Shown here: positions 1-6,064 of the stretch, in pieces
Layout of the letters: the number at the start of each line of letters is the position of its first letter
How positions within the stretch are numbered: the first letter of the stretch is position 1
DNA from: Synergistaceae bacterium
Lineage (GTDB): Bacteria; Synergistota; Synergistia; Synergistales; Synergistaceae
Length of the DNA: 8,162 nt
Assembly (NCBI GenBank): GCA_012513245.1
Contig: JAAZCN010000222.1
Span: forward strand, 1-8,162
Direction of reading: 5' to 3'
Notes under the pieces: generated by a model
Seen by the model: the letters and a program-made list of their open reading frames with translations, nothing else
Told to the model about the DNA's origin: nothing
Database searches by the model: none
Program-made: the position numbers and the translations under genes

Positions 1-626
1 ACCTGATCTATGTCCGGGTTTTCGTTGAGCTCGTCCAGCAGTGTCGTTATTTCAAAACTGCCTAAGAATTTTTTAAAATCCCCGGCGCTGATACCTATCT
101 GGACAAACTCTCCACCCGGAAGTCTGTAATAAGCAAATTTATAATAGTCTCCCGAAACAGTGTCTGCCCTTATTTCATCCATTGATTCAGCTTTACCGCT
201 CTCTATGAAATTATGTACAGGATCCCCTTCCTCGGCCTTCCATCCTACATAACTGTCAATATTTGAGTGAGTGACCACTCCATCTCTGTTAAAGACGCAT
301 ATCTGATCAACTTTCAGGGTTTGCGCAAGAGCTTTCACCTTTTCCTGCGAAAAACGTCCATGGTCAAGCATTACAGTTTTACTGGAGGATAAGAGTTTTT
401 CGTCGAGAAGTTTATTGATCAACCTACTTGCTCCCACTGATTTTTTCAGGCTGTAGGAATATTGTCTGGCAGCATCTATGGCGTCCACTTTGAAACGCTC
501 ATAGTTTTCACTAATTTTTCGCTGAACTGAAGAATACATTCCTATAGAAAAAAGAACAGAAATTACTAAAAATGGGATTATAAAAAGCCAAACGTTGATT
601 TCCTTCAATAGTTTCCTGTTGTTCAT
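1..626 (-). CDS. Membrane-anchored sensor protein, N-terminal part (runs off left edge)
   Basis: This frame is open for 208 codons from an ATG at 626 to the window edge, so the C-terminal output domain is not seen. Residues 1-10 are basic and residues 11-31 form one hydrophobic membrane helix. An amphipathic helical stretch follows (about 35-80). From about 100 comes a segment with the look of an extracytoplasmic Cache/PAS sensor fold (LKVDQICVFNRDG, then a return strand near FVQIGIS, residues 175-180). This architecture is usual for histidine kinases, diguanylate cyclases and chemoreceptors, and the missing part decides which. The start is chosen because a GGAG lies 9 nt upstream (636-639). 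An in-frame ATG at 635 abuts that GGAG and is unlikely. The gene is downstream of the repeat island, so any promoter must lie within or beyond those repeats. The ligand is unknown. Confidence 0.75.
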   Translation of the reverse strand, partial: MNNRKLLKEINVWLFIIPFLVISVLFSIGMYSSVQRKISENYERFKVDAIDAARQYSYSLKKSVGASRLINKLLDEKLLSSSKTVMLDHGRFSQEKVKALAQTLKVDQICVFNRDGVVTHSNIDSYVGWKAEEGDPVHNFIESGKAESMDEIRADTVSGDYYKFAYYRLPGGEFVQIGISAGDFKKFLGSFEITTLLDELNENPDIDQ

Positions 627-635
627 AATCAGCAT

Positions 636-639
636 CTCC
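636..639 (-). promoter_or_regulatory. Ribosome binding site of the sensor gene
   Basis: GGAG on the minus strand lies 9 nt before the ATG at 626. It decides between that start and the in-frame ATG at 635, which has no spacing from it. Confidence 0.55.
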
Positions 640-674
640 AATTTCGAAAGTAAGGGTCAGCGGCGTTTAACTTG

Positions 675-767
675 CCGCGGTGAATTGCTTGCCTGCGTCA
701 AGCGGAGAATTTGCGACTTTTCAAGCCGCGGAGAATTTGCGGTGAAGACCGTACCGCGGTGAATTTA
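675..767 (-). repeat. Left cluster of the GCAAATTC-CCGCGG unit (four copies)
   Basis: Read on the minus strand, four imperfect copies of (G)CAATTC[A/T]CCGCGG or AAATTC[A/T]CCGC occur at 754-767, 726-742, 702-715 and 675-688. The copy at 726-742 is the best, with GCAAATTCTCCGCGG, and matches one in the right cluster. The unit faces left, away from the core. Confidence 0.7.
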
Positions 768-779
768 CCCAATAGAATA

Positions 780-945
780 AAAACCTCCGTATGCAATTGC
801 TCCTCTCCGTCGTCCTCGAATGACTCCATCGGGGGGAGCGGCTCTGAACCTAGGCTATGACTGCGTTTCCTGGCCCAAACAAAAGCCACTGGCCTCGGGG
901 GTGCCGCGCCCGGGAGAGACGAGGAGGGAGAAGGAACTAGTCTTA
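780..945. other. Unique core between the two repeat clusters
   Basis: This stretch of about 165 bp has no internal short repeats and is flanked by the two oppositely oriented clusters. On the minus strand a frame of 97 codons (698-991) stays open across it. Its middle is compositionally protein-like (for example MESFEDDGEEQLHTEVF), but both ends are translated repeats and no ribosome binding site precedes the start. It may be the body of the repeat element, a decayed gene fragment or a small RNA. None of these can be shown here. Confidence 0.35.
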
Positions 946-950
946 ACAAC

Positions 951-1010
951 TGCTTGCCAACGCTTGCCAACGCTTGCCTATTGCTTGGCAACGCTAGCCT
1001 ATCGCTTGCC
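951..1010 (+). repeat. Tandem repeat block 1, period 10-11 bp
   Basis: About six units follow one another: TGCTTGCCAA, CGCTTGCCAA, CGCTTGCCTA, then diverged TTGCTTGGCAA, CGCTAGCCTA and TCGCTTGCC. The block is preceded by CTTAACAAC and followed by CGCCCTTACG, features shared with the next two blocks. Confidence 0.8.
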
Positions 1011-1025
1011 CGCCCTTACGCTCTC

Positions 1026-1122
1026 ATTCACCGCCAGATGCTTTAACTGGCAAATTCTCCGCGGCACGATCTACGCCGCAAATTCCCCGCAGCACAGGCG
1101 CTGCAAATTCCCCGGCGGGTGC
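1026..1122 (+). repeat. Right cluster of the GCAAATTC-CCGCGG unit (about four copies)
   Basis: Plus-strand copies lie at 1026-1036 (partial, ATTCACCGCCA), 1050-1066 (GCAAATTCTCCGCGGCA), 1078-1095 (GCAAATTCCCCGCAGCAC) and 1103-1122 (GCAAATTCCCCGGCGGGTGC). The unit points right, opposite to the left cluster, so the pair forms a large imperfect inverted arrangement around the core. Confidence 0.7.
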
Positions 1123-1133
1123 ATCCTCCGCCC

Positions 1134-1190
1134 GCCCTTAACAACCGCTTGCCAACTGCTTGCCAACGCTTGCCAAAGTTTTTAATGTCC
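1134..1190 (+). repeat. Tandem repeat block 2, period 10-11 bp
   Basis: The block begins CGCCCTTAACAAC, continues with CGCTTGCCAA, CTGCTTGCCAA and CGCTTGCCAA (1146-1176), and ends with AAGTTTTTAA. It repeats the plan of block 1, and the following block 3 copies this whole layout. Confidence 0.75.
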
Positions 1191-1191
1191 C

Positions 1192-1267
1192 CGCCCTCAC
1201 AACTGCTCAGCCACCGCTTAGCTACAGCTCAGCCACCGCTCAGCAAAGGTTTTTAACCACCCCCCTC
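1192..1267 (+). repeat. Tandem repeat block 3, exact 11-bp period
   Basis: The block begins CGCCCTCACAAC, then has four 11-bp units, TGCTCAGCCAC, CGCTTAGCTAC, AGCTCAGCCAC and CGCTCAGCAAA (1204-1247), then GGTTTTTAAC. It is a diverged copy of block 2, with a start-to-start distance of about 58 bp. Its tail runs to the stop codon of the first usp gene at 1268. Confidence 0.75.
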
Positions 1268-2145
1268 TCACCGCTTTGTCGGGATAAGGAGAACGGAAGA
1301 AAGGGCCTTTCTGGCTACTTTTCCGCTTACGCTTCCCAGGAAGAATTCCTTGACATATCCCCTGCCCTGGCTGCCCATTACTGTGAGATGTATCCCCAGT
1401 TCTTCGACTGTATTTATTATCTCTACGGCAGGAGAACCATATTTAACAAGGACATCTACCTCTACCTCTCCTTTTTCCCGAAGAAGCTTCTTCATCCCTT
1501 CAAGCCTTGCCATATCGATCCTGTTAAATTCTTCAACTTTTTCTTCGAGGTGAGGGCTTAACTTTGCAGCATCCTGCACATGCAGGAGTGTGATCTTTTT
1601 AGCCTTTCCCGGAGCCATTTCAAGTACTCTTGTAAAGGCTATGTCGGCATTGGTTGAAAAATCTGTGGGGTAAAGCAGATGTTTAGCAACTTCGCACCCA
1701 TCGATGCTTATTCCTCCAATATCGGCTCTTCTGGGTCTCATTATCATCAGAGGCTTTGATGCAAGGTGCATCAGATCGTTAGCCAGTGTACTAAAGTAGA
1801 GCTCTCCGGACATGGTGCGCCTTCTTGCTCCTGTAACAATTAGCGAGTAATTTTCTGCAACTGCGACCTTGTTGATCGCAGATGCAGGATAGCCTGCAAG
1901 TACTCTTGTTTCTACTTCAAAGCCCTCTTCGATAAGATTTTGTTTGCTTTCCGTGAAAGCCTCTTCGTATTTATGAAGAGGCATGTTTGATTGTCCCCTT
2001 GTGTAGTCAATAACTTCATCTACTGTCCTGTATTGGATCAGAAGACATTTTTGCGCACCATAAGCTTTCAGCCTTCCTATACACATCCCATTAGTTCAAG
2101 TGAGTCATCAGACAGGTCAGTAGCTACAATAAACTTGTTAAACAT
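1268..2145 (-). pseudogene. Tandem-domain universal stress protein 1, frameshifted near its start
   Basis: This gene encodes a double Usp-domain protein like its two neighbours. The proper start is ATG at 2145, after AGGGG with about 7 nt spacing, and reads MFNKFIVATDLSDDSLELMGC, aligning with the start of usp 2. At codon 23 a TAG (2077-2079) interrupts it. The remaining 270 residues continue in another frame from about 2083 to the TGA at 1268. Comparison with the paralogue (MSCIGGLK against MGC-IGRLK) places a 2-nt excess at a duplicated GT (2081-2084). Repaired, the protein would be about 291 residues. The second domain keeps the nucleotide-binding signature G-x2-G-x9-G-S (coded around 1330-1375), while the first has lost it. 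An internal ATG at 2086 overlaps the TAG, so a 272-residue product lacking the first strand could be made by reinitiation. A sequencing error is also possible. It lies 37 bp after usp 2, probably in its operon. Confidence 0.8.
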
Positions 2146-2182
2146 AGCGTTTCCCCTCCCTTTGTTCGATCAACTGACCGCA

Positions 2183-3070
2183 TCAGCGTTTGGTTGGTAT
2201 CAGAAGCACTGAAGAAGGACTGAGTCTGGCGATATTCTGGCTTACGCTGCCCAGGAAAAACTCTTTTACGTAGCCTCTTCCCTGGCTTCCCATAACAACA
2301 AGCTTTACATCCATATCTTCGATAAGTCTCAGTATCTCAAGTGAGGGTGAACCATATTTCACAACAGTTTCAACCTCGGAATCGCCTTCTTTTTCAAGCA
2401 AATCTTTCATGCCTTTCAGCCTTGCATCATCGAGCCGGTTAAATTCTTCTATCTTGCTCTCCAGATGGGGGCTGAGCCTTGATTTATCCTGTACGTGAAA
2501 GAGTGTGATCTTTTCTATGTTTCCGGCTGCCATCTCCCTGATATACTTAAACGCCATATCAGCGTTATGGGAGAAATCTGTTGGATAGAGGATATGACTG
2601 CTTATATCAAGCAAGTTTCTTTCTGAATCATCTTCTTCTGTCACTCCTGAAGGGTCTTCCGTCTTTATTTGCAGAATAGGAAACTGCGCCGAATGTGTCA
2701 GGTCGCTTGCGATCCTTCCAAAAAATATCTCCCCTGATGAGGAATATTTTCTTGACGCTACTACTGTCAGAGAGTAACCCTCTTCCTCACATATCCTGTT
2801 TATCAATGCCGGAGAGAAACCGGGGAGGATCCTGGTTTCAACTTCAAAGCCCTCTTTTTCGATCTCTCTCTTTTGTCTTACAAGCGTCTTTTCATACTCA
2901 TAAAGAAGTTCATTAGAGTATATACCGGAAAAATCGATTATTTCGTTCAGATCTCTGAACTGGACTAATAGACATTTCTTTGCTCCAAAAGTTTTTAGTC
3001 CACCTATGCACGACATGGAAATAGAGAAATCTTTCGAGATATCTGTTACAACAATGAATTTTTCAAACAT
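2183..3070 (-). CDS. Tandem-domain universal stress protein 2
   Basis: This is an intact 295-residue protein made of two Usp domains (about 1-137 and 157-295). Usp proteins are soluble cytoplasmic alpha/beta proteins, and those with G-x2-G-x9-G-[ST] bind ATP. Here the second domain carries it complete (G261, G264, G274, S275), after a typical YPTDFS strand-1 motif at 162-167. In the first domain (MFEKFIVVTDIS) the equivalent region, SRKYSSSGEIFFG, no longer fits the signature, so that half is probably structural or regulatory. The start at 3070 has GGAGG 7 nt upstream (3078-3082). The frame extends 44 codons further upstream to an ATG at 3202, but that extension crosses the predicted promoter and is rejected. 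It is the first gene of a likely operon with usp 1. Its exact stress or client is unknown. Confidence 0.92.
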   Translation of the reverse strand: MFEKFIVVTDISKDFSISMSCIGGLKTFGAKKCLLVQFRDLNEIIDFSGIYSNELLYEYEKTLVRQKREIEKEGFEVETRILPGFSPALINRICEEEGYSLTVVASRKYSSSGEIFFGRIASDLTHSAQFPILQIKTEDPSGVTEEDDSERNLLDISSHILYPTDFSHNADMAFKYIREMAAGNIEKITLFHVQDKSRLSPHLESKIEEFNRLDDARLKGMKDLLEKEGDSEVETVVKYGSPSLEILRLIEDMDVKLVVMGSQGRGYVKEFFLGSVSQNIARLSPSSVLLIPTKR

Positions 3071-3077
3071 CTGAATT

Positions 3078-3082
3078 CCTCC
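3078..3082 (-). promoter_or_regulatory. Ribosome binding site of usp 2
   Basis: GGAGG on the minus strand lies 7 nt before ATG 3070. It decides the start over the longer frame beginning at 3202. Confidence 0.75.
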
Positions 3083-3154
3083 TTTCAGGAGATGCTTGTC
3101 TACCTGCCGTTCTTTGTTAATACGTAAATGAAATCTCTTTACCTTGTTAACGTA

Positions 3155-3183
3155 ATTATACCTGTTTTGAACAAAAATACCAA
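3155..3183 (-). promoter_or_regulatory. Sigma-70-type promoter of the usp 2-usp 1 operon
   Basis: On the minus strand, -35 TTGGTA (3178-3183) is separated by 17 nt from a perfect -10 TATAAT (3155-3160). The transcript would begin near 3148, leaving a leader of about 78 nt before the ATG at 3070. A GTTAACAAGG motif lies right at the expected start, and a second TTAACAA lies about 30 bp further on. Confidence 0.7.
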
Positions 3184-3227
3184 ATAAATGAACTGGGTTC
3201 AAGGTCGTTTTTAATATACTTTCATCT

Positions 3228-3276
3228 AAAAAGACCGGACCTTCTTGTTCCTCCGAAGAGGAAAAGTGGGCCGGCC
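3228..3276 (-). terminator. Rho-independent terminator after the dehydrogenase
   Basis: On the minus strand, a long stem closes on a TTCG tetraloop (TTCCTC-TTCG-GAGGAA). It continues outward with CTT/AAG, CC/GG and GGCCGG/CCGGTC helices broken by small mismatches, and is followed by TTTTT. It lies 29 bp after the dehydrogenase stop and separates that gene from the usp 2 promoter. Confidence 0.85.
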
Positions 3277-3304
3277 TGCATGATGAATTTTTTGCTGATA
3301 AATA

Positions 3305-4285
3305 TTATTGTTTTTTGAGGTTTTTTACATACTCCGGGTTGAGCAGGCTATCGGGAGCGAGCCCTTTAAGTATCTGTATGACCGAATCCGATGTGCCCTG
3401 CGTCTCTCTTGCAAGACATTCATTGGTCCATCCGGCAAGGTGGGGAGTACAGATAATGTTGTCCAGCGCGAAGAGGGGATTGTCTTTTGATGTTGGTTCA
3501 ACGCTGTATACATCTATCCCGGCTCCTGCGATCCACTTTTCACTCAGTGCTTCCGCAAGGGCTGTTTCGTCTACAAGTGCTCCTCTTGCAGTGTTTACGA
3601 GATACGCGCTTTTCTTCATCTTTTTCAGTTTTTCCTTATCAATGAACCCGCATGTCTCATCACAAAGCTGGCAATGCAGTGAAACAACATCGCTCTGCTC
3701 CAGAAGGGTGTCCATGTCAACTGCCTTCGCTCCCGCCTGTATGATCCTTTCCGGGTCCGCATACGGATCAAAGCAGAGAAGGTTTACACTGAAGGGCTTA
3801 AGCATTTCTGCAAGGCTTGATCCGGCAGCTCCCAGACCTATTATGCCCACAGTTTTTCCTGTAAGCTCTGACGCCTGAAGAGATCCGCTCTTCCACCCGC
3901 CTGTCTTCTGGATATTGATCGATCTTGGCATAAGCTTGAGAAGAGCCATTATCAGAGTGAGAGCATGTTCAGCCACGCTGACCTTGTTTGCTCCCGGTGT
4001 ATAGGTCACTGCTACTCCATACTCTGTTGCTGCATCTACGTCTATGTTGTTCGGCACAGAGCCGCACTTTGCGATTATTTTCAGGTTTTTAGCTGAGGCT
4101 ATGACATTCCCGGTAAATTTGCCCCTAGCTGTGCATACTACAGCGTCAGCATTACCAATAAGATCGATAAGTTCCTTCTCATTCGTGTAACTGCATTCAG
4201 GATCGCCATACCTAACGCTCCCCACTTCACCCATAAGCATATGAAGTTCACGGACTTCACACTCAACAACAACGATATCAAACAT
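3305..4285 (-). CDS. D-isomer-specific 2-hydroxyacid dehydrogenase (SerA/phosphoglycerate dehydrogenase-like)
   Basis: This 326-residue protein has the full layout of the NAD-dependent D-2-hydroxyacid dehydrogenase family, which interconverts 2-keto acids and D-2-hydroxy acids. The split substrate domain covers about 1-98 and 290-326. The Rossmann domain between them holds GLGAAG (150-155) and Asp173 after the second strand, which favours NAD over NADP. The catalytic Arg234 (NTARGALVDE), Glu263 (SVEP) and His282 (PHLAGWT) are all present. There is no C-terminal ACT domain, so it is not the long, serine-regulated SerA type. Possible substrates include 3-phosphoglycerate, glyoxylate/hydroxypyruvate and other 2-keto acids, and the sequence does not choose. 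The start has GGAGG 7 nt upstream. It lies alone between two usp units with a strong terminator behind it, so it is probably transcribed by itself. I saw no convincing promoter in the 57 bp before it. Confidence 0.92.
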   Translation of the reverse strand: MFDIVVVECEVRELHMLMGEVGSVRYGDPECSYTNEKELIDLIGNADAVVCTARGKFTGNVIASAKNLKIIAKCGSVPNNIDVDAATEYGVAVTYTPGANKVSVAEHALTLIMALLKLMPRSINIQKTGGWKSGSLQASELTGKTVGIIGLGAAGSSLAEMLKPFSVNLLCFDPYADPERIIQAGAKAVDMDTLLEQSDVVSLHCQLCDETCGFIDKEKLKKMKKSAYLVNTARGALVDETALAEALSEKWIAGAGIDVYSVEPTSKDNPLFALDNIICTPHLAGWTNECLARETQGTSDSVIQILKGLAPDSLLNPEYVKNLKKQ

Positions 4286-4342
4286 ACAAAAACCTCCCGG
4301 ATCATTTATCTACATAACAGTAAACATCTGTGAGAAATAACA

Positions 4343-4382
4343 TAAAATTAGGGGAGAGTCCGACTTCTTCCAGGCTCTCCCC
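4343..4382 (-). terminator. Rho-independent terminator after usp 3
   Basis: On the minus strand, GGGGAGAG and CTCTCCCC (4375-4382 and 4351-4358) form an 8-bp perfect stem with a 16-nt loop, followed by the modest T-run TAATTTT. It lies 28 bp after the usp 3 stop and insulates the dehydrogenase gene. Confidence 0.75.
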
Positions 4383-4410
4383 CGGCCGGTCATAGTTCGA
4401 TGTTTAAAAA

Positions 4411-5280
4411 TTACTGTCTTTTTGCAGGGATCAAGAGCACCGGAACCGGTGACTGGCGCGCAATGTTGTGGCTGACGCTGCCGATGAAGAATTCAGCAAC
4501 AAATCCCCTGCCCTGACTTCCCATGATTACCATTTGCGGAGAAAGTTCCTTCACGCTTTTCAGTATCTGTGAAGAGGGCGATCCATATTTCAGAACGATT
4601 TCGACATCGGGACATCCCTTCTCCAGAAGTAACTTTTTCATCCCTTCGAGCCTTTCTGAATCGATCCTGTTAAACTCATCGATCTTGTCGTCAAGGTAAG
4701 GTGATATCCTGTATTCATCCTGTATGTGGACTATCGACATCTTCTTTTTTACCAGGGGGATCATTTTGATCAGATAATTGAACGCGATTTCTGAATTTTT
4801 GGAGAAGTCTGTTGCAAAAAGCACATGGTCCGCGACTCCCTCTGAAAGTTTCTGCCGATCATACTCTTCTGCTGATTTTCCGTCAGAATACTTGAATATG
4901 TAGGTCGGGCTCTGTGCGTTGTGTATCAGTTCATTTGCCATCGAGCCGAAAATATGCCTGTCCGATCCGACGCATATCAAAGAATACTTTTCATCGATCG
5001 CGATCTCGTTTACCTGAGAGGCGGAAAGACCTTCTAAAACTCTGGTCTCCACTTTGAATCCCTGGCTTTCAAGTATCGATTTCTGCTTCTGAAGGTTTTT
5101 TTCGAAATCTTCGTAGACAGTAGGTTTGTAAAAAGTATCGACTCCAAGTAGATCCAGAGTGCCCCAGAAATGCAGCAGCAATATTTCCTTTGTCCCAAAA
5201 CCTTTAAGGCCTCCGGAAGAGATCACCAGCGCCATTGATTCTTTTGAAAAATCAGATGCAACTATCGCACGTTTAAACAT
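4411..5280 (-). CDS. Tandem-domain universal stress protein 3
   Basis: This intact 289-residue double Usp protein is the third paralogue here, clearly related to the other two along its whole length (shared HxQDxxRxSPxL, EEF/DEFNR, KYGSPS and GSQGRG motifs). The second domain (about 150-289) starts HVLFATDFS and keeps the ATP-type signature G254-x2-G257-x9-G267-S268. The first domain (MFKRAIVASDFS) is degenerate, and its glycine loop is shorter than in the paralogues (GSDRHIFGS). The start at 5280 has AGGGGG 7 nt upstream. A frame extension of 7 codons to 5301 runs through that ribosome binding site and is rejected. The gene has its own promoter and terminator, so it can be regulated separately from usp 2 and usp 1. 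Specific role unknown. Confidence 0.92.
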   Translation of the reverse strand: MFKRAIVASDFSKESMALVISSGGLKGFGTKEILLLHFWGTLDLLGVDTFYKPTVYEDFEKNLQKQKSILESQGFKVETRVLEGLSASQVNEIAIDEKYSLICVGSDRHIFGSMANELIHNAQSPTYIFKYSDGKSAEEYDRQKLSEGVADHVLFATDFSKNSEIAFNYLIKMIPLVKKKMSIVHIQDEYRISPYLDDKIDEFNRIDSERLEGMKKLLLEKGCPDVEIVLKYGSPSSQILKSVKELSPQMVIMGSQGRGFVAEFFIGSVSHNIARQSPVPVLLIPAKRQ

Positions 5281-5330
5281 TATGGTTCCCCCTCTTGTCA
5301 ATTTTGAATTTCTAGATCATCCTACAATAA

Positions 5331-5359
5331 TATATAACATTGTTATCTGGCTAAATCAA
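5331..5359 (-). promoter_or_regulatory. Promoter of usp 3 with embedded palindrome
   Basis: On the minus strand, -35 TTGATT (5354-5359) and -10 TATATA (5331-5336) are spaced by 17 nt. A 13-bp palindrome, ATAACA-A-TGTTAT (5334-5346), overlaps the -10 and the spacer, the place where a repressor would block RNA polymerase. The box matches are moderate. Confidence 0.5.
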
Positions 5360-5389
5360 GAGCATGAATACATAGTACTACTTGGTTGT

Positions 5390-6064
5390 CTATGCCGGAT
5401 CTTTCTTAAGTTCGTCAATTTCGGCAAGAATAGAGAGAAGGTAAAGCAGTACTATTCCGTTTGCAGCAAGTACCACTCCTATCACCGGTCCTGGGATCAG
5501 ATTTTTTATGAGCATGGATGTACCAAAAATTATAGAAAGGATGTTTAACGTGATTTGGGTGATGAACAGCCTTTTAATTATTGGCGGAACAGCTGTACTC
5601 ACACTGCCGTTTTTACCTGACCTTGAAATGATCATTCTTGCAAGTGGAATACCACCTCCACCAATGTTCAGCAGGGCAATGATCATCGTCAGACATGGTA
5701 CAAGAACACCCGGTACTATGCATGAGATCATCCCCATTGATGCAAATAAGAGACCCAGAAAAACCAGAGGCCATGTCCTTGTGAAAGACCTAAGGGGCGT
5801 ATTTCCAAAAGCTATCATCTGTATGGAAATGATCACGACGAGAAGCCCCAGCTGGGCGCTGCCTGAGAATGGAAGGAGGCCCAGACTCACAGGTATAAGC
5901 AATATCCCCAGCAGCACCATGAAAACCCCCGTAATAAGGATCACTGCACGGTCATCGGAAAGCCGGACCCCTGAGGATGGCCTATCTGACGCCTCCGGAT
6001 AGAGAGCGTATACCTTATAAAGCACCGCAGTCAATGAAAATATCAGCAGTCCGTAAACGAGGGC
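5390..6064 (-). pseudogene. Multi-pass membrane protein (possibly DUF308/HdeD-like), N-terminus missing
   Basis: The frame is open from just after a TGA at 6071-6073 to the TAG at 5390. Only weak starts exist (TTG at 6034, giving 214 residues), and none has a ribosome binding site. Upstream of that TTG the same frame already reads as membrane protein (ALVYGLLIFSLTAVLYK). This indicates that the true gene began further upstream and has been cut. Counting from the TTG, hydrophobic helices lie near 30-51, 58-77, 88-108, 110-133, 156-174 and 181-204. A basic loop separates the fourth and fifth, and the tail is charged (EIDELKKDP). The short glycine-rich helices resemble the DUF308/HdeD type, but I cannot confirm this. 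No transport or enzyme motif is visible. It overlaps the end of the broken dehydrogenase frame. Confidence 0.6.

Larger units (their letters stand above)
660..1267. repeat. Composite non-coding repeat island
   Basis: About 600 bp between the sensor gene and the first usp gene hold no convincing gene. The base composition is GC-rich and low in complexity, unlike the flanking genes. It contains a cluster of short units on the left (675-767), a unique core (about 780-945), a second cluster of the same unit in opposite orientation (1026-1122), and three blocks of 10-11 bp tandem repeats (951-1010, 1146-1176, 1204-1247). Open frames on both strands cross it, but they run through the repeats and lack ribosome binding sites, so I treat them as chance. 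It could be a species-specific interspersed repeat, the remains of a non-autonomous mobile element, or a structured RNA or DNA-binding region. The sequence alone does not decide. Confidence 0.75.

Noticed and set aside
820..1185. Open frame of 121 codons on the plus strand across the repeats
   Set aside because: It is made of translated tandem repeats (LPTLAYCLATLAYRLPAL), has no ribosome binding site and no recognisable domain.
951..1247. Possible CRISPR array
   Set aside because: The units are only 10-11 bp with no spacers, and no cas gene is nearby.
1160..1561. Open frame of 133 codons on the plus strand
   Set aside because: It starts in the repeats and then runs antisense to the conserved end of usp 1. 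It is a shadow frame.
3071..3202. A 44-residue N-terminal extension of usp 2
   Set aside because: It crosses the predicted promoter, is absent from the paralogues, and a strong ribosome binding site supports the start at 3070.
4286..4342. Promoter for the hydroxyacid dehydrogenase (TTATTT, 17 nt, TTATGT on the minus strand)
   Set aside because: The -10 match is too poor to call.
5508..6002. Open frame of 164 codons on the plus strand
   Set aside because: It is antisense to the membrane protein remnant, which shows clear transmembrane helices. The plus frame has no ribosome binding site or motif.
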